From Granulosicoccus sp036478595 (GTDB lineage Bacteria > Pseudomonadota > Gammaproteobacteria > Granulosicoccales > Granulosicoccaceae), in assembly GCA_036478595.1 (NCBI GenBank), contig JAZGEF010000055.1, positions 3,457 through 67,456 of the forward strand: 64,000 bases of DNA, read 5' to 3'. Positions within the stretch are counted from its first letter, which is position 1, and every line of letters begins with the position of its first letter. Both the position numbers and the translations under genes were made by a program. Under the pieces are notes generated by a model, which was given only the letters and a program-made list of their open reading frames with translations, was not told the origin of the DNA and made no database searches. Positions 35,778-44,579 of this stretch are shown piece by piece.

Positions 35778-37028
35778 TTAGCGCGTGATGGGTGGACGAC
35801 CATTGGGGCCGAGTAATTCAGCTGTACCCATAAACTGCGGGTTTTGCCAAGTGAAGTCAACGGTGGGCCCTGTCGGCGTTTTAGACGGATGAAACCAGCC
35901 CCATTTTGCATCTCGGTCACCACCATCTTTGTCATCGTTATACTGAATTTCGATGCCAAATGGTTGGCCAACCGTAATACCAACTTCGGCTAGTGGGATC
36001 TTCATTTCTAGTGTGTACTCACCGATACTCGAATCGTTACATCGGCACGCCGCATACTCAACGCCGGCAGGAAAGGGTAGCGCGTTATCCCCATTCACAT
36101 CCCGACGATCCAAGCTACGACTGTTACTGGGTATTTCAGTGTCTTTTTCAAATATTGGAATAATCATATGATGATCGTTGATTCCATCGTAGGAGCTAGT
36201 CTTGCTGTTATCACCATCAATAAACACATCAATTGCATCATCCCGATACGCCATTACCGAATCTGAGGTTGGTGTTTGCCCTACCCTGACGCTCTCTGTA
36301 AAGATCATCAAATATAGATTAATACCATCGTGCATGGCGCCCCAACGATAGGATGGTTCTTGGTCTATTTGCGTTGCACCTATGTCAACCATCAGGTTAT
36401 TAACATACAAGCGAACACGGTTGCGATCTTGAAACTGAGCAGTAGGCCAGTTGTTTGTTTCCCACAATCCGTCAATTAATGGTGCAATGCTTGGATCGAT
36501 TTGATTGATGAAAACAGTCGCAGATTGCGCACCTGGCTCAAATTCATCCAGTGGATCTGTATCGTTAATACGTTCATCCAAATTACTAAACCCATCACTA
36601 TCATTGTCATGGATATCAAAAATATATTGGCCAGATCCAACTGTAGCAGCGCTATTGCTGTTTATCACACCCAGCTCTCTTGTCACTGACGCGAGTGGTA
36701 GCTCAATCGGGCCAAAGGCTTCGTTCCAAAGTATTGTAAGCGTGGTATCCGTGCCAGGCGGCACTGTCGTGGTACCCGTCCACTTGAGTGAGGGTGCATC
36801 CTCCTGGCTCATGACTACAGGCTCACCATTGACCATGACGCTGGGTGACAGCGCTTGCTGCACTACCGCTTTTGTCATCAATTGCGATGGCGGCTGCAAT
36901 GACACCGTAGACGCATCGGTACCGACTACAAAATCAATTGTAGGCTCGTTGTTATCGCATGCAACAAGCGAAAGCAATGCTACTGCACACGCGATACTGT
37001 AAATAAAACGACAAACAGGTTTATTCAT
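35778..37028 (-). CDS. lipoprotein with TSP3-type calcium motif and CBM9-like domain
   Basis: A 416-residue lipoprotein (lipobox LVAC near residue 24). Around residues 150-165 lies a calcium-loop repeat DNDSDGFSNLDE of the thrombospondin type 3 kind. Residues about 180-400 resemble the CBM9_1/sugar-binding fold (RVRLYVNN, GINLYLMIF, DDAIDVFIDGD, YTLEMKIPLAEVG). It is likely an outer-membrane surface protein for a carbohydrate or glycoprotein. Its start overlaps the previous gene by 8 nt (ATGAATAA), so the two are cotranslated. Confidence 0.75.
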   Translation of the reverse strand: MNKPVCRFIYSIACAVALLSLVACDNNEPTIDFVVGTDASTVSLQPPSQLMTKAVVQQALSPSVMVNGEPVVMSQEDAPSLKWTGTTTVPPGTDTTLTILWNEAFGPIELPLASVTRELGVINSNSAATVGSGQYIFDIHDNDSDGFSNLDERINDTDPLDEFEPGAQSATVFINQIDPSIAPLIDGLWETNNWPTAQFQDRNRVRLYVNNLMVDIGATQIDQEPSYRWGAMHDGINLYLMIFTESVRVGQTPTSDSVMAYRDDAIDVFIDGDNSKTSSYDGINDHHMIIPIFEKDTEIPSNSRSLDRRDVNGDNALPFPAGVEYAACRCNDSSIGEYTLEMKIPLAEVGITVGQPFGIEIQYNDDKDGGDRDAKWGWFHPSKTPTGPTVDFTWQNPQFMGTAELLGPNGRPPITR

Positions 37029-37683
37029 TTGTCACCACCGGCATGTCGATGTTGATGTCGAGAATACACCCGCTGTCAGCACAGCTATTACTCGATTTAC
37101 TGCTTCCACTATTAGCCAAGCTTGCCAACAAACCAAGGGTCAAAACACCGATCACAATGTACAAGGTTTTTCTTGACCTTCCACTTTCTGTGGCGGAGGT
37201 GTCTTTTAATCCGGTGTTACGGGTGTTGCCAGCCAGGCCAGCGTCTTCAACAGTGATTGAGCGCATCAGCGGATTAAACGCATAACCACGAACGGTGCGG
37301 TTGCCGCTTTGATCTCTAGCCTGGATGTAGTACTCGATAGTTGTTGCAATGTTTGGATCTGTATTGATTTGAGCAATGTAACTAGAAGAGTACGACACTC
37401 GGTTCATCAGCACAGAGCTATAGGTGGGTTCGCCTGAAAAACGATAAAACATGCGAACACTCTCAAGCTCATCATCATCAACCACCGATGCAACAAATGT
37501 TTGCCGCGTGTTGCTCTCTACTTCAGAGATGATTTCGTGTTCGATTAGAGGCGGGTCAAGATCAATAGTCGAACCTGTTTGCTGAGCAAACGTAGGCGCC
37601 ACTCCGAACAGGGCTTGTGTCACCGCAAACCAGACCGCGAAACAGCTTGATAAAACGCGCTTGTTGCTTTTGTCGAACGCCAA
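37021..37683 (-). CDS. hypothetical exported protein with C-terminal membrane helix
   Basis: A 220-residue protein. A Sec signal ends near FAQQTG (about residue 35), followed by a beta-rich Ig-like or Fn3-like part (DPPLIEHEII, VASVVDDDELESVRMFYR) and a transmembrane helix near residues 171-190 (KTLYIVIGVLTLGLL) with a short Ser-rich, Cys-containing tail. No family is recognised. It is the upstream partner of the CBM9-like lipoprotein with an 8-nt overlap, so both probably act in one envelope complex. Confidence 0.65.
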   Translation of the reverse strand: MAFDKSNKRVLSSCFAVWFAVTQALFGVAPTFAQQTGSTIDLDPPLIEHEIISEVESNTRQTFVASVVDDDELESVRMFYRFSGEPTYSSVLMNRVSYSSSYIAQINTDPNIATTIEYYIQARDQSGNRTVRGYAFNPLMRSITVEDAGLAGNTRNTGLKDTSATESGRSRKTLYIVIGVLTLGLLASLANSGSSKSSNSCADSGCILDINIDMPVVTNE

Positions 37684-37889
37684 GATTGCCCTCCTGGGCA
37701 GTTTTTGTTTAATCTTTTGTGTTGACTAACGGTTGCCTACTCACGCTTCTATGGGCAGATTTAGACGATTATGCTGCCCTGGGCCAAATAAAACCGCCCA
37801 ATTGTTAATATTACCGGCGTTTGCTGTCAGCCGGTGGATTGTTACCGTTTTCCAATGAACAGCCACCCATAAAATGAGGCTGCCATCAC

Positions 37890-38555
37890 ATGGAGCCAGA
37901 AGTTGCGCTCAGTGATACACTATTTTCGGCTTTTTTTCGGATTCAAACCGTGAACAAATATAAGCGTTATATCCCCATCGTCGCCGCTATTTTGGCAGCC
38001 CTTGGCGTCAGCCTCAATCAATACGGCATCGATTTGAATCAACTGGCGGGTGGCATTGGTCAATCCAGCCAATCGAGCTCCTCGTCACCCGGTTCTAATT
38101 CGACAAGCAGCAATCAGCAGTCCGGCGGGCACAGCCAGTCGAACGGTGCAAAATGGTCAAAAAATGACCCAAATATCAATTTGTGGCATATCTTTGATGG
38201 CGAGATCAATAAGCGTGGCAAGCCCACCGGCTTCCACTCTCGTCCAAATGGCCAAGACCCAGCCAATGCTCGAATTGCCTCAATAAAGGACAACCCCAAC
38301 CGCGCTGGTGTGTACACCGCCAATATTGAAATTAATGACGGTGGTACCTGGAGAGGCAAGTTCTCGTCATTCTTCCCAGACAACCTATCGCGAGATGAGG
38401 TGCTGGATGTCATCGTGCACGCGTATAAAAACCGCAAAAGTGGCAACAAACAGCCATGGAGCGGCCCATCGGGGCTGGGTTTCACGGTTCAGGGGTACAC
38501 CTCCAACAGTGGCGGTATCAACACGGCATTTCCAGTGTTCGTCAGGAGCCAGTAG
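37890..38555 (+). CDS. membrane-anchored EndoU nuclease
   Basis: A 221-residue protein (or about 201 if GTG 37950 is used). A hydrophobic anchor lies near residues 28-44, a Ser/Gln/Gly linker at 55-86, and a bacterial EndoU RNase domain (PF14436 type) at 90-221 with HIFDGEINKRGK (H100), GFHSRPNG (H116), WSGPSGLGF and INTAFPVF. This domain is best known as a contact-dependent-inhibition toxin tip (CdiA-CT) that cuts tRNA anticodon loops. Here it stands alone, with no CdiA, Rhs or T6SS gene and no recognisable immunity gene next to it. GAGG at 37876 favours the ATG. Confidence 0.85.
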   Translation: MEPEVALSDTLFSAFFRIQTVNKYKRYIPIVAAILAALGVSLNQYGIDLNQLAGGIGQSSQSSSSSPGSNSTSSNQQSGGHSQSNGAKWSKNDPNINLWHIFDGEINKRGKPTGFHSRPNGQDPANARIASIKDNPNRAGVYTANIEINDGGTWRGKFSSFFPDNLSRDEVLDVIVHAYKNRKSGNKQPWSGPSGLGFTVQGYTSNSGGINTAFPVFVRSQ

Positions 38556-38616
38556 CCTTAAGGGCCCGAAATAATCTCAGCACTTTTTTTGCAAATCAGA
38601 ATGATTCGTTTTACTC

Positions 38617-38643
38617 TGGTGCCCTGCCTGCTTGCAGGCACCA
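38617..38643 (+). terminator. hairpin downstream of the EndoU gene
   Basis: Arms TGGTGCCCTGC (38617-38627) and GCAGGCACCA (38634-38643) pair over 10 bp with one bulged C and a 6-nt loop. No T tract follows; instead a GAGGAG ribosome site lies 5 bp behind it, so it may be a leader hairpin of the small frame at 38664. Confidence 0.45.
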
Positions 38644-38663
38644 TATGCGAGGAGAGCTACCGA

Positions 38664-38784
38664 ATGACTAAAAAAATAATCGCCCCGGACACCAGTCGTC
38701 GCTGAAAGCAAGGTCAATAAGCCGAGGACCGGTGCTGAGAACTTCAACAACATCTTCGAAACCGGTAATCTTGCGCCTAAATAG
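38664..38784 (+). pseudogene. small frame broken by a one-base shift
   Basis: ATG at 38664 follows a strong GAGGAG site, but the frame stops after 13 residues. Reading through with one base removed near the CCCCGG at 38682-38687 gives a 39-residue protein that ends LAPK at the TAG 38782-38784 and includes RTGAENFNNIFETGN. The 121-nt length equals 40 codons plus one base. It is either a recent frameshift, a sequence error or coincidence. No family is recognised. Confidence 0.35.
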
Positions 38785-38829
38785 TATCGGACTGCACTAA
38801 CTTAGTTTGCACTTCAAGTAGGGAATACG

Positions 38830-39885
38830 ATGGCAATAAAAACGACTTGCATTGGCGCTTACCCAAAGCCCGATTTCGTAAACTTACCCGATTGGTTTAA
38901 CGTACCTGCTGGGCCTGATACCGCCGACCCCACCAAACTCTGGAAAGCCGCTATGCAAGCCATGGGCGACGATGCGGAAGCCACGATTAGCCGCGGTGTC
39001 AAGGAAGCCGTCGATGATCAAGTTAACGCCGGCATCGACATCCCCACTGATGGTGAGATACCACGCGAAAATTACGTTCATTATCACTGCCGCCATCTAA
39101 ACGGTTTTGACTTTGACAATCTTACAAGCAAAGAACTACGCGGTGGCACCTACTCTGCAGAGCTGCCTACTATCGTTGGGCCTGTATCTGCCAAGCAAGC
39201 TTTTATGGTGAAGGAATGGAAACGCGCGCAACAATACACCGATAGGCCTGTAAAGATCACTATGCCTGGGCCAATGACGGTCTCCGACACTAACGCAGAT
39301 GCCTACTACCATGATTTTACAAAGCTTGGGGCAGATATCGCAGATGCGCTAAGCAAAGAAGTGCGTGACTTAGCTGATGCAGGTTGCAGCAATATTCAAA
39401 TTGACGAACCATTGTTTGCCCGCCGCCCTAACGACGCTTTGGCATATGGGTTTGAGAACCTTGAACGTGCATTTCATGGTTGCCCAAAAACGGTTACCCG
39501 CACCGTGCATATGTGTTGCGGTTACCCGGATAGACTGGATCATCCCAACTACCCTAAGGCTGATCAAGACGCCTATTTGCAATTGGCTGAAGCGATCGAC
39601 TACGCCAAAATTGATGCGGTGTCGTTTGAGGATGCGCATCGGCCCAACGACCTAGCATTGCTTGATCAAATCAAAAACACTATTGTGATATTCGGAGTAG
39701 TGGCAATTGCAAAGAGTGAGCTTGAGTCAGTTGAGACGATCCAACAGCGGCTAGCAGCCGCGCTTGAGCATATTGACCATGATCGATTAATTGCGGCGCC
39801 CGATTGTGGCTTAGGCTTGCTGGGCCGCGAGCTGGCCTTGGCGAAGCTTGGCAATATGTGTAAAGCGGCTGCGTCCTTTAGTTGA
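38830..39885 (+). CDS. core-type cobalamin-independent methionine synthase homologue (MetE C-domain only)
   Basis: A 351-residue protein that corresponds only to the catalytic C-terminal barrel of MetE (about 750 residues). The zinc site is complete: H227 and C229 in HMCC, E267 in SFEDAH and C326 in PDCGLG. The N-terminal half that binds folate polyglutamate is missing. Such stand-alone forms include archaeal and bacterial core-MetE and the Mes families, which take the methyl group from donors other than methyltetrahydrofolate; others of this superfamily are CoM lyases. Donor unknown. A strong start is not obvious beyond the ATG behind AGTAGGG. Confidence 0.82.
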   Translation: MAIKTTCIGAYPKPDFVNLPDWFNVPAGPDTADPTKLWKAAMQAMGDDAEATISRGVKEAVDDQVNAGIDIPTDGEIPRENYVHYHCRHLNGFDFDNLTSKELRGGTYSAELPTIVGPVSAKQAFMVKEWKRAQQYTDRPVKITMPGPMTVSDTNADAYYHDFTKLGADIADALSKEVRDLADAGCSNIQIDEPLFARRPNDALAYGFENLERAFHGCPKTVTRTVHMCCGYPDRLDHPNYPKADQDAYLQLAEAIDYAKIDAVSFEDAHRPNDLALLDQIKNTIVIFGVVAIAKSELESVETIQQRLAAALEHIDHDRLIAAPDCGLGLLGRELALAKLGNMCKAAASFS

Positions 39886-39959
39886 ACTATATTGAGCTAA
39901 GCGAGGTGATTGTAGCGATACGATCTGAGTATTGCCTATTCGATCGCTATGCGTGACTA

Positions 39960-42044
39960 CTAGTCGATCAACACTGAAAACGCGACAACACCACTCTGAG
40001 ACGCATCAACCTGCCCTGTGCACTGCCATTTTACTGTGCCAGTAAAATTGGTCACACTTTGATCCACTGGCTCAGCGATAGTGCAGTTCATTCCAGGCGG
40101 CTGCGCAACCACCGAAATACTAGAAGGCTTAAGCTTGGTATAAGCCGGTACGTTATCCAGTACAGCCACATTCTGCAGCGTACTCACTAACGACGAAAAC
40201 TCCAAACGATAAACAAGTTCATCATCTGGCTTACCTTCGTTGCTGCTTGTAAATCCATTGCCGGAAACTAAATCACATGCACCTGTGGTTGCATTACATA
40301 CCGACTTAACGAGCACCAATGCGATGGGCGCAGCACCTGTCACCATATCGGTGTTGGTATTAGCGTGAGATTGTGCAATGCCACTGAAGCTAGTCGCGGC
40401 ATCGATACGCAACTTCAGCAGTGATGAGCCCACGACAGAAGCCGAACCATCGACTCTGATCAGCAGGCAGATGTTCTGCCCAATTTGCGCAGTTACCGGA
40501 TTAACTAGCGGCACAGCTGGGCTATCCAACTCACCATTACAATCAAGATCCTGGAAAACAGAGTAGTTATACACGCCCGGCTGTTGATGTTGCAACTGTG
40601 ATATCTGGAAGCTTACATCAGCATCACTACTAGGCACGTAACGATGAGGCAGTAAACCCGTTAAACCTGCACCTACTTCGATCGTATTATCTGATATCAA
40701 TTCTGGAAATGTAATAAAGCCGGTATTGAGCACAAGATAATTGCTATTGCCAACAACAGGAAACCGCAAAGTTGCATTTAATGGCTGATCACTATTAACC
40801 ACAGAGGTACTTTCAGATACACTGTAATGCTCTGCTGGTATCGGCATTGACACCCGAACATCATTACCGATAGCATCTTCGAAAAAACACGTATTCCAAC
40901 TTCCATCAGCTTCTGTTGCGATTGTATTGCTGGCACTATTGTTAACCACAGCTACAGTGACGTTGATACCTGCAATACCGCTCTCGTTACCCTCGGGAGA
41001 TGCGTTATGAGCAATGCCGCTATCACCATTATCTAAAAATGCCTGCCCAGAGAATCTATTCGGCGCATCGGTTTTCACATATTGAAAACTTTGCGAACCC
41101 ACCGGACAACCTGCATTAAGCAAATTTATATTAGCACTGCTTAGCTCTTGCCAAATATTGCTGCCAGGTAATTGGTACTGAACCGATACCGGGCCGTCAC
41201 AACACCCTTCATAACCGAGCGTTTCGAAATAATGAAAACCGGCGTCTAAAAAAACCGAACCGGTTAATACATCAGAGTGGTTGTAATTGTGGGCCCACCA
41301 AAGATCTTCGTTCCAACGTTCCGTTACCGGCTGATGATCAATGTAGAAAGCACCGCCGCGACCATAGTCAACCGCTGATCTGAATTTCCACACACCCGGC
41401 GTAGTAACTTCGAAATGTGTTTCGGCATATAAACCGTAGTCCGTGTGGACACCATTAAACGTATTGCGGTTACTTTGATTCAACACTTCGCCAACTACAG
41501 CGCAGCCATACCCACCCACGTCGGGTGCGTTTTCAAATTCCGACCGAGCTTGCGCTTCATTACTTGGGTCTAAAGTGGAGTTCTTGGTATGATAGCGCCA
41601 ACCAGAATTGGTATAGGTTGATTGCGGGTTGGCATTGCTCGGTACGGCAGAAACGCCACTGCTAACAATTGTGTTGCCGTAGTAAAGATAAATTGTCGTG
41701 GGTGTACTCGCTGCAAGTACAGGCATACGCACGGTTAACAATGCAGTACGAGCAGAAGCATCCCAGCTTTGAAGGTGATGATCAAGAACGGTATTGTTGT
41801 CAGATCCCAGCACGCGCAAATCGGCACCATCTGGTGTCAATGCATAGGCTGCATCAAAATTTGCGCTGCTTAGCTCAACGTTAACCGCTCGATTGTTAGC
41901 AGTTTCCGTCGACTGTACGGTAATCTCTGTGCGATGGTGCCAGTCACAATTCCACCACGCTGCGGTCCAAGCCGTGTTCGGCCCTAACACCGCAACCAGT
42001 GTAAGTAACAACTTGAAATTCGTAATGAGTCGCGACGCGGACAA
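39960..42044 (-). CDS. large exported DUF2341 / DUF11-type surface protein
   Basis: A 694-residue protein with a signal peptide (about 1-28). The mature start WWNCDWHHRTEITV and the IYLYYGN segment are typical of DUF2341; residues about 140-320 look PA14-like (YGRGGAFYIDHQPV, GFHYFETLGYEGCCDGPVSVQY). The region 330-560 has SdrD-like B-type segments, and 570-694 a DUF11-type repeat (LEFSSLVSTLQNVAVLDNVPAYTK). It has many Asp/Asn residues and cysteine pairs. No anchor is visible, so it may be secreted or assembled on the surface. Confidence 0.72.
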   Translation of the reverse strand: MSASRLITNFKLLLTLVAVLGPNTAWTAAWWNCDWHHRTEITVQSTETANNRAVNVELSSANFDAAYALTPDGADLRVLGSDNNTVLDHHLQSWDASARTALLTVRMPVLAASTPTTIYLYYGNTIVSSGVSAVPSNANPQSTYTNSGWRYHTKNSTLDPSNEAQARSEFENAPDVGGYGCAVVGEVLNQSNRNTFNGVHTDYGLYAETHFEVTTPGVWKFRSAVDYGRGGAFYIDHQPVTERWNEDLWWAHNYNHSDVLTGSVFLDAGFHYFETLGYEGCCDGPVSVQYQLPGSNIWQELSSANINLLNAGCPVGSQSFQYVKTDAPNRFSGQAFLDNGDSGIAHNASPEGNESGIAGINVTVAVVNNSASNTIATEADGSWNTCFFEDAIGNDVRVSMPIPAEHYSVSESTSVVNSDQPLNATLRFPVVGNSNYLVLNTGFITFPELISDNTIEVGAGLTGLLPHRYVPSSDADVSFQISQLQHQQPGVYNYSVFQDLDCNGELDSPAVPLVNPVTAQIGQNICLLIRVDGSASVVGSSLLKLRIDAATSFSGIAQSHANTNTDMVTGAAPIALVLVKSVCNATTGACDLVSGNGFTSSNEGKPDDELVYRLEFSSLVSTLQNVAVLDNVPAYTKLKPSSISVVAQPPGMNCTIAEPVDQSVTNFTGTVKWQCTGQVDASQSGVVAFSVLID

Positions 42045-42206
42045 GGCCTTTTATTCCATAACTACTTACCTATAGTTATCTGCCGCATAGGTTGATCCTA
42101 TAGGCTATAAGGGGTTATGTGCCGTGTAGATCACTTTATGAATGGGTGCGGTTCACAAGTTTGTGCTGAGGGAGAAAAACGCGCCTACAACAATGGTGAT
42201 TGGTCG

Positions 42207-42551
42207 TTAAACCACCTTTTTGACGAACCCCGATTTTAGCTTCATGGCGCCAATTCCATCGATCTTGCAGTCGATATCATGATCACCATCAACCAACCGA
42301 ATATTTTTTACGCGAGTGCCCACTTTGAGCGTTAAAGATGAGCCTTTAACCTTCAGATCCTTGATCACTGTGACGGTGTCGCCAGTTTCAAGAGGCGTAC
42401 CATTGGCATCAGTCACGACCTTTTCGTCACCAGCTTCTGAGTCGGTGTCTGTAGCAGACCACTCGTGCGCGCATTCGGGGCACATCAGCATCGCACCATC
42501 AGGGTAGGTCAATGCTGAATCACAATGTGGGCAGTTGGGTAAATCACTCAT
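42207..42551 (-). CDS. YjdM/PhnA-family zinc-ribbon protein
   Basis: A 114-residue protein from the ATG at 42549-42551: N-terminal zinc ribbon CPHC...CPEC (residues 7-34) followed by the PhnA domain (GTPLETGDTVTVIKDLKVKG). Once called alkylphosphonate-uptake protein, its true role is unknown. The longer upstream frame lacks family sequence. Confidence 0.88.
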   Translation of the reverse strand: MSDLPNCPHCDSALTYPDGAMLMCPECAHEWSATDTDSEAGDEKVVTDANGTPLETGDTVTVIKDLKVKGSSLTLKVGTRVKNIRLVDGDHDIDCKIDGIGAMKLKSGFVKKVV

Positions 42552-42668
42552 AAGTAACCTGGCTATTGTTAACGATACATGATAATCATAACGCAGAGCA
42601 GGCTCACCCCTTGGGATTGATCGCAACTATAATTGCAACATAGCCCAAGCAACCAGAAGAACATACTA

Positions 42669-43130
42669 ATGCTTAACAACAAGTTGTATAGCTTGGCGCT
42701 GGTCACCGCCCAGTTAGTTTTAATAATGTGGATATGCACTCGGGCCCTGCCCGCTAAATCTGATGCAGTTATGATCCCTGCAATCTTGCTAATTGCTGCC
42801 GCTGGTATACTCGCCATTGCAGCCATAGTCACGCTACGCCTTCGCAACCTCTCAGTTATGCCTGAGCCAGTTAGGCAGGGCGAGTTAATCACTAGTGGCC
42901 CTTATCAATATATACGTCATCCAATGTATACCTCCGTTTTGGTAGCTTGCCTTGGGATGTTGTTACTCAATTTCAATCTACTAAGCGGAACGCTACTTGC
43001 GGCATTACTTGCAGTACTAGTACTCAAGGTACAACGGGAAGAAATGCTACTAAAAGCCGTGTATTCTGGATATGACGAATACCGAAAATATACAGGCGCT
43101 CTGCTTCCTAAGTTTTATAAAAAGCAGTAG
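42669..43130 (+). CDS. isoprenylcysteine carboxylmethyltransferase-like membrane protein
   Basis: A 153-residue membrane methyltransferase of the ICMT/PEMT type with four or five hydrophobic helices. The SAM-binding signature GPYQYIRHPMYTS is clear and is followed by REEMLLKAVYSGYDEYRKYT, typical for the family. The bacterial substrate is unknown. AGAAGA before ATG 42669 favours this start over one 36 bp upstream. Confidence 0.82.
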   Translation: MLNNKLYSLALVTAQLVLIMWICTRALPAKSDAVMIPAILLIAAAGILAIAAIVTLRLRNLSVMPEPVRQGELITSGPYQYIRHPMYTSVLVACLGMLLLNFNLLSGTLLAALLAVLVLKVQREEMLLKAVYSGYDEYRKYTGALLPKFYKKQ

Positions 43131-43165
43131 GCTGTAATTCAATCACGGTATTTGGACGCTACAAC

Positions 43166-43510
43166 ATGGCTTATGACGAAAAACTTACGCAACGATTTCG
43201 CGACGCCGTAGACGACGCTCATGCATTAACTGAAAAGCGCATGATGGGTGGCGTGTGTTTTATGTATCACGGCAATATGCTGGGTGGCGCTGATCGTCAC
43301 AAGACAACCGAGATCGGCCGTTTTATGTTTAGAGTGGGCAAAGACAATCAAGAAAAAGCCCTACAGCGTAAAGGCGCCATACCAGTGGAGCAAGGTGGCC
43401 GAACCATGACCGGCCTTGTGTTCGTCAGCGAATCCGATTGCAATAAAACCCAACTAAAGAGTTGGATTAATTTGGCAATGAAATTTGTTGGTAAGTTGCC
43501 AGCAAAATAA
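43166..43510 (+). CDS. TfoX N-terminal domain protein
   Basis: A 114-residue protein consisting of a TfoX_N domain only (RMMGGVCFMYHGNMLGG, RFMFRVGK, GLVFVSE). Full TfoX regulators of competence have an extra C-terminal domain that is missing here, so it is not a safe indicator of competence control. It stands alone on the plus strand and is followed by REP-like repeats. Confidence 0.8.
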   Translation: MAYDEKLTQRFRDAVDDAHALTEKRMMGGVCFMYHGNMLGGADRHKTTEIGRFMFRVGKDNQEKALQRKGAIPVEQGGRTMTGLVFVSESDCNKTQLKSWINLAMKFVGKLPAK

Positions 43511-43534
43511 GCTGCCATCCCCGCGAAGCTTGTC

Positions 43535-43600
43535 GTTCCCGCGAAGGCGGGGACCCATGGACGCGCACCATGGACGCTGGATCCTCGCCTACGCGAGGAT
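43535..43600. repeat. REP-like double palindrome
   Basis: Hairpin A at 43537-43553 (TCCCGC-GAAG-GCGGGGA) and hairpin B at 43581-43600 (ATCCTCGC-CTAC-GCGAGGAT), with a 10-bp direct repeat CCATGGACGC between them. Hairpin B overlaps the last codons of the EamA gene. The core of hairpin A recurs at 45291-45316. Confidence 0.65.
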
Positions 43601-44449
43601 GATTGACGATCGACGCTGCGACCAAATCACCGCTAACAAAATAACCACACCACCCACTAACACCTCCCATGACGGCACTTCTCGCAATATAAAATACGCC
43701 AATACTGGCGCCAGCGGTGTTTCAAGCAATGACAATAATGCCGTTTCGGCGGGTGGTAAACGCCTAGCGCCTTCCGACAACGTTACCGATGCCACCGCAA
43801 AAACTAAACCAAACACCAACAGCATAGGTATCTCTTGTGAGGCACTTTGCATGGGCTCACCAAATACTAACGCAAAAGGTAGTAACAACAACGACGCAAC
43901 AACAGCGGGCAAGGCTGCCGTTGTTTCTGGCCACTTTCGGTAAACCACCATAGTGGCAGACATCATGATTGTCATCCACAAAGCGAGTAGCTCCCCTAAA
44001 CCACCACCAACGCTTGCTGACGAATAGAACACCAGTGTCATCCCCAAGAGTGCAATGCTACTGGCTATGAGAATTGCTTTGCTCGGTTTTTCTCCAATGA
44101 GCAACCACGCCATAAGCGATGCAACAAATGGTGATGAAGAATAAACAATGGCAACATTAGCGACGCTACTAAATTTGAATGCAGGGATAAACGCCATGGT
44201 GCCTGCAGCCATTAGCACGCTTGCCAACAACGCTGGATAGCCAAAAGCCGCTATCTCATACCTAAGCATCCCACGCATCAACATATAAGCCGTAGTAAAC
44301 CCTGCAGCAGCAAGCCCACGCCAAAATATAATACTCCACGCCGTGCTGGATACTCCATTGGTGAATATCCCCGCAGAGCTAAAAACCAAAGCTGATACGA
44401 TCATTAACAACACACCAGCCATACGCGGCGATTTAACGATTGAGTCCAA
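43589..44449 (-). CDS. EamA/DMT-family transporter
   Basis: A 286-residue protein with about ten hydrophobic helices arranged as two EamA repeats (residues about 10-140 and 150-280), as in the RhaT/YdcZ-like metabolite exporters. The second repeat contains LSLLETPLAPVLAYFILRE, typical for the family. The substrate is unknown. The last residues are encoded by a REP-like hairpin, so the C-terminus was probably altered by repeat insertion. Confidence 0.87.
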   Translation of the reverse strand: MDSIVKSPRMAGVLLMIVSALVFSSAGIFTNGVSSTAWSIIFWRGLAAAGFTTAYMLMRGMLRYEIAAFGYPALLASVLMAAGTMAFIPAFKFSSVANVAIVYSSSPFVASLMAWLLIGEKPSKAILIASSIALLGMTLVFYSSASVGGGLGELLALWMTIMMSATMVVYRKWPETTAALPAVVASLLLLPFALVFGEPMQSASQEIPMLLVFGLVFAVASVTLSEGARRLPPAETALLSLLETPLAPVLAYFILREVPSWEVLVGGVVILLAVIWSQRRSSIILA

Positions 44450-44579
44450 TATCTATTCTCGATAACTGGTGGTAACGTAACACCTCAGCGGCATCTATCA
44501 CCTTAAGCCACAGAGTACTCCTATGCTACTGACAACAGCGTGTCAGCAGCAACGTGAATCAACAGATATTTATCTGGCT

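Noticed and set aside
39913..39949. Inverted repeat TAGCGAT/ATCGCTA between convergent genes as a terminator
   Set aside because: The stem has only 7 bp with a 23-nt loop and no T tract; too weak to call.
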